Assembly (NCBI RefSeq): GCF_033439725.1
Contig: NW_026944386.1
Location: 3,410,001-3,474,000 of the forward strand
Origin: Neurospora tetraspora
Lineage: Eukaryota; Ascomycota; Sordariomycetes; Sordariales; Sordariaceae
DNA length: 64,000 nt
Direction of reading: 5' to 3'
Positions within the stretch are counted from its first letter, which is position 1. Each line of letters starts with the position of its first letter. Positions 50,287 through 61,856 of the stretch are shown here, piece after piece. The notes beneath the pieces were generated by a model that saw nothing but the letters and a program-made list of their open reading frames with translations, was not told where the DNA came from and searched no databases. Made by a program: the position numbers and the translations under genes.

Positions 50287-53200
50287 ATGCTCTCCGCATT
50301 TACGGCTCGACCCATCATCGAGCTCAAGCAGAGGGACAAATCCAAGATCGAGTCGATCCTCGCCTACGGTGACCGCGTCCTCGTCGGCCTAAATACAGGA
50401 TCTCTCAGGATATACCGAGTAAACGAGCTCCCACCCGCTCCTCCACCATCGAGCCAGGCTGCGGACGGAACATCGTCAAGCGAAGCTACCGAACTGACGA
50501 CCCAAGATCAACAAGAACCTTCGACGGCCCAAGACTACCATGCTGCCGCGCCTGGCTTTCACAATGCTCAAGCCGCGCCGAAAGGGCCCAAGCCCACAGA
50601 CCTCCTTCGCGAGGTAGAAAAGTTCTCGACGCGCGCTATCGAACAACTCGCTATCATCAAGGAAGCCAACACCATAATATCTCTGTCCAACTACAACGGT
50701 GTTGCCCTTCACGACCTCCAGACCTTCGAACCGATCGAGTTCCCCACAGCCCGAACCAAGAGCGCTTCCACCTTCGCCGTCACAAGCAACATTGTCAGGG
50801 ATCCCGACACAGGGATACCTGAGATTATATCGCGTCTAGCTGTTGCCGTAAAGCGCCGCTTGCTGTTGTGGTCATGGCACGAGAGCGAGCTCTCCCCCGA
50901 TGTCACCGAAATAGTCCTGTCCGAGGCAATCCGGTCCCTCACGTGGGCCAACGCGAATAAGGTGGTATGCGGCATGAACGGTGGCTACCAGATTGTGGAT
51001 GTTACAACCGGTCAGATGGAGGATATTGTTGGTCCTGGGGCTATCGGGGCAGCAGGAGGGCAAAGTCGTTTTGGCGCTACAGCCAGTATGGGATACATGG
51101 GGCTGGGCAACTTTACGCCCAAGCCTCTGTCGGCAAAGCTCGCTGAGGGTCAGCTCTTGCTCGCCAAAGATATCAATACGTTATTCATCAATGACTCTGG
51201 GAAGGCCTTGGAGAAGCGCCAGATTCCCTGGCAAGCTGCTCCTGAGAGCATTGGATACAGTTACCCCTATATTCTTGCCTTGCAAGCGCCAACCAAGGGC
51301 AGTCTCGAAGTACGAAATCCGGACACATTGAACCTACTCCAGGCCATCAGTCTCCCTGGTGCTGCTTCTCTGCATTTCCCACCACCCACGGTTAGCCTGG
51401 CACATGCCGGAAAAGGCTTCCATGTCTTGAGCGAGAGAGTGGTGTGGAAGATGGATGCCACGGACTATGATTCCCAGATCGACGAGCTGGTAAAGACTCA
51501 GAGGTATGATGAAGCAATCAGCATCTTGGCCATGTTGGAGGATGCGCTTCTCAAGAACAAAACCGAGACCATGCGCGAAGTGAAAATGCTCAAGGCCGAA
51601 CTGCTCTTCCGCCAAAGGAAATTTCGCGAGTCGATGGACCTCTTCAATGAAGATGAGGTCCAGGCTCCACCTGAGAGGGTGCTAAGGCTCTTCCCCAAGA
51701 TCATCGTTGGAGAGCTGGGTGTTGATGAGAAGAAGCCTGAAGAGCCGCAGGAAGACTCGGACCACGAAGGGCCCCCTAATGGCAAAGCAAATGGCGATCA
51801 TGCGCCAAAGGAGGATGAGCCGCATTTTGAGGTATCATCACCACAAAAAGGCGGTGGGTTTGCCAAGTACCTGATGGGTCAAGGCCGCAAGAAGTTTGAT
51901 CCAGAGACGTCGTCCATTGTCTCTTCCAGAAGGGTCCCAGTCGATGATGACGCGGCCAGCATCAGGACTAGCAAGGCGGCCGAAAATCAACGCGCCCAAG
52001 ATGAAAAGGATCTCATGACAGCCGTCTCGGAGCTGAACAGCTACTTGGCTGGAGCAAGAGCGAGACTTCAGAGAGTTATCGATCCAGCCACCGGAAAGTT
52101 GAAGCCGCGCACAAGCGGGGCCACAGAGGAGGCTTTCAAGACACTCCTAATGTCTCATAAGGATGAGGATGATGAACAGCTTGAGAAGGATCTACAGGAG
52201 ACTTTCAGAGTTGTTGACACCACTCTCTTCCGCGCATTCATGTACTCCCGTCCGACGCTAGCCAGCTCCCTTTTCAGAATCCCCAACTTCTGTGACCCAC
52301 AAGTCGTCAACGAGAGGCTTGTAGAGCACAACCGGTTCAACGAGCTGGTTGACTTCTTCTACGGCAAGAAGCTTCATCGTCAGGCTCTCGATCTGCTTCG
52401 CAAGTTCGGCTCGCCGGACGAGCCCGATGAGGCGGCGCCTACGTTGCACGGTCCCCAAAGGACGGTCCTGTATCTTCAAGGTCTTCCGCCTGAGCTGATT
52501 GACATCATCCTCGAATTCTCCGAGTGGACGTTGAGGAAAGACCCCAAGCTAGGAATGGAGGTCTTCCTCGCCGACTCGGAGAATGCGGAGACTCTCCCGA
52601 GAGCGCGGATCCTCCACTTCATGGGTGGCATCGATACGGCCTTGGAGATACAATACCTGGAGCATATCATCTCCGAGCTGAATGACATGACGCCCGAGTT
52701 TCACAACCGCCTTGTCGAGTTGTTTATTAGACAGCTCAGAGAGGAGAAGAAACCAGGGGAGAAGGAAGAATGGGACTCGCTCATGGAACGGTTGGTACAG
52801 TTCTTGAAGGACAGCCGGCAGTACAGCCTCGGGAGAGCCTTCAGTCTCATCCCCCGGGACGACTCACGCTTCTACGAAGCGCGAGCTGTTGTCCTCAGTA
52901 ACATGGGTCAACACAAACAAGCACTGGAGATCTACGTCTTCCAAATGAAAGACTACAAGAAAGCAGAAGAGTAAGCAACCCTTCTCATCCTTCCCGCCTT
53001 CATCCACCTATCTCATACTAACCAACTCAACCTTACCTCTCCAGATACTGCAACCGCATCCACAAATCCTCCGAACACCCTCAACCCACCTCCCCCTCGC
53101 ACCCCCCCGGAACCACCACCATCACCTCGCCCTCCACCTCCACTGAAGACCCTTCCCAAGACGAAGCCCACCCCTCCATCTACCACACCCTCCTCTCCCT

Positions 53201-53741
53201 CTACCTGACCCCTCCCTCCCCTCACAAACCCAACCTGCCTCCGGCCCTCGACCTCCTCTCCAAGCACGGCTCCCGCCTGCCCGCCACCTCCACGCTCTCC
53301 CTCATCCCGGATGACCTGCCCGTCTCCGAGCTCGAGGGCTACTTCCGCGGCCGCATGCGCAACGCGAACAGTATCGTCAACGAGACCCTCATCGTCGCGG
53401 GACTGAGGAAGACAGGGTTGGTTACTAGCCAGGCTCTACTGTTGTTGGGTGATGGGTTGCCGAAGGGAGCGGTACCGGGTGGTGGAAGCAGGGTAGGAGG
53501 GAGGAATAGGCGCGTGGTGATTGGGGAGGAGAGAGTTTGTGGGGTTTGTCATAAAAGGTTGGGTGGGAGCGTGGTGGCGGTTTTGCCGGGAGGGGAGGAT
53601 GCGGTGGTTCATTATGGGTGTTTGGGGAGGAGTCAGCAGGGGAAGGGAATGGGGATTGGTGAAGTCATGAGTCCCGGGGCGACAGGGAGTGTGAAGAGTG
53701 GTGTGAGCGGGACGCAGTATGGGGCTTGGGGGAGGGGGTAG
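50287..53741 (+). CDS. vps39: Vps39/Vam6, HOPS vacuolar tethering subunit
   Basis: Two exons, 50287-52970 and 53045-53741, give 1,126 residues. Vps39 binds Rab7/Ypt7 and tethers late endosomes, vacuoles and, in yeast, mitochondria (vCLAMP). The N-terminus MLSAFTARPIIELKQRDKSK begins the citron-homology (CNH) beta-propeller (to about residue 300). Helical repeats follow, including YDEAISILAMLEDALLKNKT and FRIPNFCDPQVVNERLVEHN (Vps39-1 region). The C-terminus has the zinc-binding Vps39-2 motif C1060-G-V-C1063-H...H-Y-G-C1087. The intron (GTAAGC donor, ACTAAC branch point) is 74 nt and in phase. A Ser/Glu-rich spacer at about 485-535 separates the helical halves. No defect. Confidence 0.96.
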
Positions 53742-55196
53742 GATCAGTTTTGGGGTTGGTTGGTTTATGAATATGGGTATGAATGAGTGATGATTCTTTA
53801 GGTTTATTATGAAATGAAATGGATTGATTGGTTTTGGCATGATATCTTTGAGTCGGGACGGAGGTCCATTGTACGGCGGCGGCGGTTGTCTTTGTGCTCT
53901 GCATATTATTTCGTTTTATACTTTTGTTGCCATCACGTCTTTACTCTGTCGGAGGACATGTACTGTTTACGAAAAACATAGCGATTGAGTTTCTCATTCT
54001 CAACCGTCGTCTCGTCTTTCTCGTCCCGCTGGTTCGTTCGTTGGGATGTCACGTTCACACTGGAATCGAAGGGGAAGTTTTTAAAGGGTGCTTCAGTTCC
54101 ATCTTCGTCTTGTCTATTTACCTGGGAGGGAAGGTGCGAGTTTGCTGGCTCAGGGTTGTTGAGTTCAGTTCTGTGTGCTGGGGCTTGGCAAGGAAGGAGC
54201 AACTTCAGTTCCATTTGTGGGAGGTGGAGTGACGGAGGTCGTGGATGGGATCGTGAATGTCTCTTTGATGCAGCGACTGAGCAGGTCAGAAACCGCGGTT
54301 GAATCAGCGTCCGGGCCAAAAAAGAAAGAAAAAAAAGGTGAACGCAGTCGACGATGCTCCAAGGTAGAAAATGAAGGAAGAAGAAAACCCGAAAAACAAA
54401 AAGCTCAGTCAGCTCCACAAGATCGGGAATCGAACTCGCAACTAAGGAGGACTCAACCGACTAAGATGGCAGACCTACGAAAATACCAACGCATTTTCTG
54501 GACCCAGCGCCTTACCACGTAGGCTACTGGACCGTGGTGGAAGGTCTACACTTTGGTGCTTATATGGTCCCAGTAGGTCATGCCGCTGGAAGGATGGTGC
54601 CTGTGTCCATTTCCCGTATATTGGAACTTAGTAGGGCTCGTTCCTTCCACCTTCACTTGGTCACTTCACTCTGTACTGCCAGCATGCCGGCCTTCCGTTC
54701 CTCTTTGCAACCACTGCTGGGCACAAATGGGAGGCGGGTATGTAGCTGCCTCGAAGACGAATGCGGTTCGTTGGTGGAGAAGAGACTTCATTTAAGGTTC
54801 CAAAACTGAGTGGCCGAGCTGGAAAGCAGAAACCCATTAAATCCTTTCCCTAAGTAGCCATGCCCATTATGTCCTCCCCTCCTTTCCTTTCCTTCACTTC
54901 CTTCCTTAAGGTATGCTCAAACAACTGTCGCGGTTCCATCCAGCATAAAAAAAAAGCACCTTGGGTATCAGTTTAACATACATGTGATGGACAATCCCAT
55001 TGCTTGCTTTTCCGATTTCCCTTTCCACCTAGGTAACCATTCCCCATATCATGTCATGAAACACACCATACCCACTTGACTTAGTTCCAAAGACGTGACG
55101 TGCCATCTTCACTGTGCTCAATGCTCTCATCTCTCTGTGGTATAAACTCTTCGCTCTCTTCCATTTCCATTCGTATCCAAACTCCCATCTTCCTGT
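53742..55196. other. Convergent intergenic region
   Basis: 1.45 kb between convergent genes. It contains the tRNA-like sequence listed separately, a pyrimidine run (CCTTTCCTTTCC-type) at about 54,880-54,905, and no protein-coding signal I can support. Confidence 0.5.
54415..54530 (-). ncRNA. tRNA-like sequence with A and B boxes (possible tRNA pseudogene or SINE head)
   Basis: On the minus strand, a D-arm-like block (TAGCCTACGTGGTAAGG, 54526-54510) is followed, 70-80 nt later, by a T-loop-like block (AGTTCGATTCC, 54436-54426). Both fit the internal pol III promoter boxes. However, the T stem has two mispairs, and the sequences where the acceptor strands should lie do not pair. I therefore do not call it a working tRNA. 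The long gap between the boxes would require an intron or a long variable arm. Confidence 0.35.
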
Positions 55197-58100
55197 TCAA
55201 GCAATAGGATTCCCATTAGCCTGCTGGTGCCCCTGACCCCCACCATGCCCACCATGCCCACTCCCATGCCCCAACGAAAACACCTTCTGCAAACTCCTCC
55301 TTATCCCCCCCTTCCCGCCACCATTATTCTCATCACTCTGACTCCCCGACCTCTCCCGATCCCTATCCTCCGCCGTCGACACCCTCGTCAAATGATTAAC
55401 CACCCCCCCAACCAACGCCACAATACTCGATCTCCTCCCCGCATTAGGAGCAGCAGCATCACTCTTCCTCCTCTGCTTCTCCGCCTTCTCCGCCGCCCTC
55501 TCCTGCCTCTCCTGTCTCTCCCTCTCCTCCTTGGCCTCCCTCTGTTCCCTCGCCTTCTGCTCCCTCTCCTCTCTTTGTTGTCTAGCAACCTCCCTCGCCC
55601 GTTCCCTCACCTCGTTCGCTTCTCTCGCTGCCCGTTCCCTCACCTCGTTCGCTTCTCTCGCTGCCCGTTCCCTCGCCTCCTTCTGCTGTTGCATCTGTTT
55701 TTGGAGGGCTATTTTTTGTTGCCGCCGCGCCGCAATCTCCGCAGCGCTCATCGGCTTGGGTACAGGCATGGGCGGTGCGGCAACGTTGGTGTATTGCGAT
55801 TTGGGCGGCCACTCGCCGTCGCGCTTCCAGCCGACGACGCAGGCGCGCAGCATGTCGGCGAGGTTGACGGGGCAGGAGGGTTGCATATTGTTGATGATGA
55901 TTTTGTCGTAGAGGGAGGGGTAGATGGAGGGCGTGACGGAGGCGCGCATGGGGTTTTGAGGCGGGAGGAGGGGAGCGGGGAGGGGGAGGAGGGTTTGGAC
56001 TGGGTAGAGAGATGTGTTTTCGGGGGCGGATGGTGAGGCGGGGGAGGTGGAGGGGACTGTGCTATCTGTAGCATTGCCGCCTGTTCCTGTTCCCCGGGCT
56101 GAAGTGTCGGATACGGCGTCGCTTTGGGCGCTTTGCTGGGAGGTGCGCGTGGTCGTGGGGGACAAAGGGGCGGAGAGGTTTGTTGCTGGTGGTGGTGGTG
56201 AGCCGACTGGGTGCGCGGCGGCAGCGGCGGCGCTGGTGAACTCGGAGGAGCGGTGATGGCGCCAGAAGGAGAGACGGCGGGTCGTTGTCGACATCGTTGT
56301 CGTGGGAGACACGAGGCTCATCGGCTTGGGCTTGACGCGGACCGTCTTCGCGCCTGTCCAGGCATTACGGCGAGCTTCGAAGCAGGCCAGCCCGGGATTC
56401 CACGAGGCTTCGTCTCTCACTGCCCGCCTCCTCTTGGCCCGCTTTGCTTCTAGGGAGCACTTGACGGCGGTTCCGACTGCGTCGGGGCTGTCGAAGCGGA
56501 AAGGCGAGGAGGTGCTGGGAGCTGGCTCGTCGTTGTCTGAGAGATCGGAGGTCCAGTCCGCTCGGGGACGATAGTGGACGAGGTCTTCTGATATCGTGCT
56601 GTAGACCGACTCGGCGTCCGATTCCGAATCTGCTTCCTCTCCTGGATCCCGAGGCGCATCGTCGTCAAAGGTTTGAACTGCGGCGGCCTCGTCTGCTATC
56701 CTGGGTGAGCCATGCTCGTTGGGCGCGGTGATGCTGTCTGATGGAGGTTGAGCGATATCGCTCTTCTCTTGCTGCTGCTTCTCATTGGAGGTTGGTGCTT
56801 CTTTTGTTGACTGTGATTGTGTCACAGGTGGCCATTCGAACTCCCAGTCATTTCGAATCTTCTCAAGGAGGTACTTCCTGACAGCTTCCTTCTGCTTCGC
56901 CTTGTCTTTGCTCACAAGGTCGGCATCAAGGTCGGGCGGTAGGACAACCGGCTGATGGTGAGGAAACGAGTGCCTGAGCTTGTTCAGAGGCGACCTGGGT
57001 GACTTGTACAGGTCGGCGAAAATCATGGTAGACTGTGGTTGATTATTAGGTTGGGTGGTTGAATCGTGATCGCCACCCTTGGGACCGTTGGGGAGCTCCG
57101 ACGTCAACGGGGACGACCTTATATAAGTCGACGGCGACGCGGGGGGTTGCGATCCGGGTTGAGCACACGGGCAGTGACCAGGGTGATGATTGTGGTTAGA
57201 CTCGCTAGCCTCTGCTTGAGGGTAGTCACTGGGGTCACCGGGGTGCTGAGGGTCCTTTGGATGGTGGCCAGGGTGGTCGATAGGGTGGTCTACAGAATGG
57301 TCTGGCTGATGCGGGGCCGGCTTGGCTCGAAGTGGTATGATGTCCTGCTGCTGGTCTGGGGCTGGAAGACCGGAGTACGACCACGCGTTAGCGATCAGCG
57401 CATTGTCTTTTTTCTTGTCTTTTATCGCGACTCCGGAGAAAATAAGGTTGTATGTATGTAACGAATGCCGAATGTGGTCCGTGAGAAGTTGGGGAAGCTA
57501 GACAAGAAACAAGATTCTGGATCCCTGTTGAAAACGGGGGGATAGACACGGGGGATAGACAGGAGAGGAGCAGGAATCGTTAAATGAGGACTGTCAAACA
57601 AAGAAGAAGATATGCCAAGATTAGGTAGATCTGGGGTACCAAGAGATCAAAATGAAATGGGATCCCCATGGAGAAAAAAAAGGGCAAAAGCCACCGTGTA
57701 AATGGCTGACGATGAGTGGACGATGACTGGTCCTTGACTAACGGTGGCGGCCATGTCTACAGTGTACATTCAAAGACATGCAGACACACCAAACCAGACC
57801 AGGCCAGAGTCCAGACCGGGGGCACATGATGAAGCTAAAGAAAACGACATGTACGATTCCCATCAGGGAGGTGATGATGAAGAAAATAAAAAGGGTAACT
57901 CACTCTTGTCCGTGCTAGTGTTGGTGACTGAGTTGGTCTTGTCTTCCACGACGGTTGATGTGTTTAAGCTCAACTCATGTCCATTTCCCTGCTGTTGATG
58001 TTGTTGTTGCTGTGACAATGCGCCAGCTTGGTCCGAGGAAATGCCAGTGACGGAGGCGTTGCCAATCTGGTCGTTATGAATGCCAGAGCCACCAGAGGCA

Positions 58101-58351
58101 GAGCCAGAGCCAGTGACACTATCATATCCAGTCCCATGTCCAACAAATCCGGGCCCAGGCACAGGCACAGGCACGGACTCAGTTGTGGTGGTGGTGACAG
58201 TATCGGTGGTGACAGTGGTGGTGGTGGTAATGGTGGTGGTAATGGTGGTGTTCTTGTGCTCTGACCCCGACATGCCAGCCACAGCCGGAATGGTCGGCGC
58301 TTTATTGATCATGTCTGGCGCATCTGAGATCACCGTCTCGTCGTTATGCAT
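55197..58351 (-). CDS. Large coiled-coil protein of unknown function
   Basis: Two exons, 58351-57904 and 57361-55197, give 870 residues. The donor is AAGA|GTGAGT. The acceptor has a strong GCTAAC branch point and TCTTCCAG, and the phases match exactly, although the 542-nt intron is long. Exon 1 (149 residues, first ATG MHNDETVISDAPDMINKAP) is Thr-rich and Gln-rich. Exon 2 starts with a Pro/His/Asp stretch (DHSVDHPIDHPGHHPKDPQH). It continues with the most conserved-looking part (MIFADLYKSPRSPLNKLRHS and KYLLEKIRNDWEFEWPPV, about residues 262-325). Further on are a second WPP motif (GWKRDGEWPPKSQY), an Arg/Glu/Ala coiled coil with an exact 33-bp DNA repeat, and a Gly/His-rich end. I know no family. 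If the first exon is not joined, an ATG at 57026 would give 609 residues. Confidence 0.65.
55597..55676. repeat. 33-bp tandem repeat in the coiled-coil coding region
   Basis: Two identical 33-bp units (55597-55629 and 55630-55662) plus a partial third repeat the 11-residue unit ANEVRERAARE of the coiled coil. Identity at every base points to recent slippage or recombination. Confidence 0.85.
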
Positions 58352-60530
58352 CCTGTTCTGCTTTTCCCTGCTTTTAGCTTGGCAGCCGTTTTTTGTATTA
58401 CTCTCCACTGTCTGTGAGGACCTCTCATGTATTTGTATATAGGTTGACGGGGAGTCTCTTTGGTCCTTTGTCCTGTCTTGTCGACCCGAGAGTCTACACA
58501 CAACAGCCTTGTGAGATTCGTACAGTATGCGCCAAGCTGTATAGTATCTTGGTGCCCTGCGCGACAAGCTATGTGCTGTTTGTGCTTTTGCGACTGGAAT
58601 ACCAAAACAACATCAACAAGTGGAAGAGTCGAAGATGGTGACCCGAAATAGGTAAACTGACGCGGCAGGATCCGGTCGTTGCCAGTTGCCAGTTGCCACC
58701 CCTCAGTTAGGTTCCGTTTTGAGGCTGTCAGTCTGTCTCGGAAGTGCTGGGGCTGCCGAATGCAAGTCGAATTTGGCCGTCGCAACAATCGCAAAGAAAA
58801 CAAAAAGTCTGCGCAATTCAATTTTCGCGTTTCAATCCATGCACAATCCCTCGTGGACGGGTGCCAAGAAAAGCAAGATGCTTGGGCCACGATGGGGTCT
58901 TTTTGTCTTGGCTTCTTTCCCCACTAATAAATGGGGCATCTGTATCACCCACCGTGCTTGGGTACAGTACCGTATCATTCCCGTCACTTTGATGGCTCAG
59001 TAGTAGCACATTCAGCTCGCGATGCCCTCACTTTTTGCTGTTGGGCAACAATCTGAATATGTTAGTGTACCGTGTGATGTCCATGTGACGGGAATCACCC
59101 TAATAAACCCCTCACGCTACCTCTGTACCTAGCGGCGATCGGGCGGCAGTCCCCCAAAAGTTCACTCCATGGGTAGATGACTGGATGTTCCCCATCGTCG
59201 CAATCTCCCGTCACTCGTTACGGGATCTGGCACCACGAGTGCGCAAGTGCAACATTCGGTTGTCGTGTGACGTGAGGTTTGTCCATACGGTATCCATGCC
59301 TCTTGTTGGTAGATCCACAAAGTGTACTTCAATGGTTCAGAATTTGGCTCGAAATCTTCCATCATACTCTTTGATATCGATTCAATCACATGCCCTTCCC
59401 TTGCCTATTGCTTGCATGCTTGATATCGAACTCTCTCAACACAGTCGGATCTGTGACTTTGAACGCAAATAAAATCCCGTTCTGTGCTGTACGGTGGTAT
59501 TCCAAATCCCATCCATTCATTCATTGGCAAAACCCAAGGGATCATCTCACCCCAAACATCCAAAATCAAGGGTCCTCACCCATCATGCCATCCTTCTCGT
59601 TCCTGTCTCCCATCCGTGTGAGAAGATATTCCATAAGAGGTCTAGCGGGTGCGCAAATGCAATTGTGCCGTCAAAGTGCGGAGGCGGTGAGGCACTGTAG
59701 AGGTAGTCTAGGGGTAGCATCACTTGCAGCTGGCACCCTGAGCTGCCCGACATCTGGGAGTCTGGGGGAAGAGATGTGGAATGTGGTTGGGAATTGACGA
59801 AATGGTTTAGTAATGATGTTGCGAAAGAAAACTTCCTCCTAGAGGTTTGAAGAGTCACCATTATCATTCAACTCAGAATTGTCTCTTAAGAGCAGAGAGC
59901 CAAACAGAATCACAGGAAGCTAGCTCTCAGGCCATACCTGCATGGCACTGACGGTGAAAATCAGATCGAGTTCCAATGTCACGACATTGTCATTAACCAT
60001 TGGCAAACACTTCATTTTCATGCCCGTAAAACTCCATAAAAAAAGTGAACCCGAAAACTATCAAATTTCTATTAACAAGACAAGGCAAGAAGGCGCCGAT
60101 GACGGAGGTGGATGGCCCTGCCCATTTAAGACTGTGGTGTAACTTGTGATTACCAAGTAACGGCAAGAAAATCTGGGCTTTCCTGACATTGCAGATATTC
60201 TTCCGGTCTATTTTCAAGTTTCGTGGATCAAACTTCCTCACTTGGCCGGCCATTGCGTATCGCAATGGCACTGAATCAGGGGGTTAATTGTGTTAAGAGC
60301 GGTATTTTGTACGAAAACAACAATCATGTCATTAACCGCTGCTAATGCTTGCTTCTATTACACCATGACGCTTTGCCTGCTTTACTTCTTCTTTCTCATG
60401 TAAATGATTCCATGCTCTGCTTCCATATCCAACTTGACATGAGGAAACCATTATTAAGTTATTCCAGCCCCTTTTGTTTCTCACCACGTCGAACATTCCG
60501 CGCATCTTCCACTTGCTGCCTCATGCGTTC
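58352..60530. other. Intergenic region between the coiled-coil gene and pex33
   Basis: 2.2 kb between two minus-strand genes, holding the promoter of the coiled-coil gene and the 3' side of pex33. Scattered short open frames have no family resemblance. I see no RNA gene or repeat here. Confidence 0.45.
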
Positions 60531-61856
60531 CTACCGCGCCGAGGCACCAGGAGCAGGCGTAGCAAAAGTCCTCGTGGTGAGCAACACGCCCTTGACACGT
60601 CTAATATTCTCCTTGGCCTTCTTGATCTCGTCGTTGGGCTCGCTCCTGTTGGTATACCCATACAACGAGAAGCCTCCGGTAAAGTCGTAGTGCTGCAGCG
60701 CCAGCTGCTCCAGCTCGCCGTGGAACACATCCACCGTCGTCCTGAGCTCGTCGAAGTCCTCGCACTCCGACGTCAACCCTTCGTTGATCTCCTTGACCGA
60801 CGTCACCAGCTCCGCCAGCCGCCTCTGCTGCTTCTGCGTGTGGTTCATGTTCCGCTCGGAAATGGCTGACGCCGCGCGCGACTGGGCCCGCGAGTGCGCC
60901 TCGTAGATCTCCGACAGAGACCGGGCCGACATGGCCGTGCCCGGGCGCGAAGTGAGGGACATGGCCCGCACCGACGGCGTGGGCGGCGGCGACGTCTGGA
61001 TGCCAACGTCCCGGTGGAACATCTCGGTCGGGTCCTCGTACGTGCTCATGTTGTCGTCATCGTCGTCGTCGTCGTAGGCGTCCTTGTAGCGGCCGGCTCG
61101 GCCGTCCGATGCCTTGTAACCCGGGGGAAGCTCCGACACGGTCTGCTCGAGCTTCTCGACTAGCCGGTCCAGGTTGTCCTTAATGTTGTCGTGGAAGTCG
61201 ACGCGAGCCTCGGTGAGCTGGTTGACCATGGGCTCGACAACGTACTTGTTGGCGCCGTAAACGAGGGCAGCGATACCGCTGAAGGCGTAGACCGTGTTAA
61301 GGACGCCGTTCATGGTTATTAGCGGTGGCGCGCGGTGCGTCTCGGCCATGAATTCGGGGTAGGTGATGATGGGCACATGTTGTTCTTTTGTCTTGGGGAG
61401 GGTGGTTGTGGTTGTTATCGCAGCGGCCACCTTTGACGAAGCGGACGATGACGATTCGTTGGTGATGGGGATTTCTCTCAGCTGTAGATGTCTATGTTAG
61501 CAGCTTGTCTTTGGAAACACTGGGATACAGAGGTAACTTGCATCTGATTGCGCCCGAATCCAGTCCTCCTTAAGAAGTTCGTCGATGTCGCTCTGGGAGA
61601 TGCCCTTGCTCCTCAAAAAGGCGGCCTTGCGCTCTGTCGTCTCCTTTTGCACCTGCGCATCCTGGAGGAATATCCTGGCTTGTTCGAGGGAGACCGACAC
61701 TTTTGGTGCTTCTGGAGAGGTTTGAGCTGCGGGCTGGGATTCTGAGGATGTCGATGTTGACGGGGCCTGAGCCTGAGCCTGGGATGTGTTGTTGTCGGCT
61801 GTCGCTTTCTCCCACGCCAGGGTGTCGGCGGCCTTGGGTTCTTCGGAGTCGCCCAT
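60531..61856 (-). CDS. pex33: Peroxin of the PEX14/17 type (PEX33)
   Basis: Two exons, 61856-61542 and 61481-60531, give 421 residues. Residues 55-98 (VSLEQARIFLQDAQVQKETT, ERKAAFLRSKGISQSDIDEL) match the PEX14 N-terminal domain that binds PEX5 and PEX13. Unlike plain PEX14, it is preceded by about 50 residues of Ser/Gln/Ala-rich sequence. A hydrophobic segment (MNGVLNTVYAFSGIAALVYG, about residues 163-182), coiled coil (QLTEARVDFHDNIKDNLDRL), a seven-Asp run and a C-terminal helical part follow. Filamentous fungi have a second PEX14-like docking peroxin, PEX33 (earlier PEX14/17), with this architecture; in Neurospora it is part of peroxisomal and glyoxysomal docking. The intron (61482-61541) seems to use a GC donor (GAT|GCAAGT). 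Upstream in-frame codons include no ATG. Confidence 0.82.
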
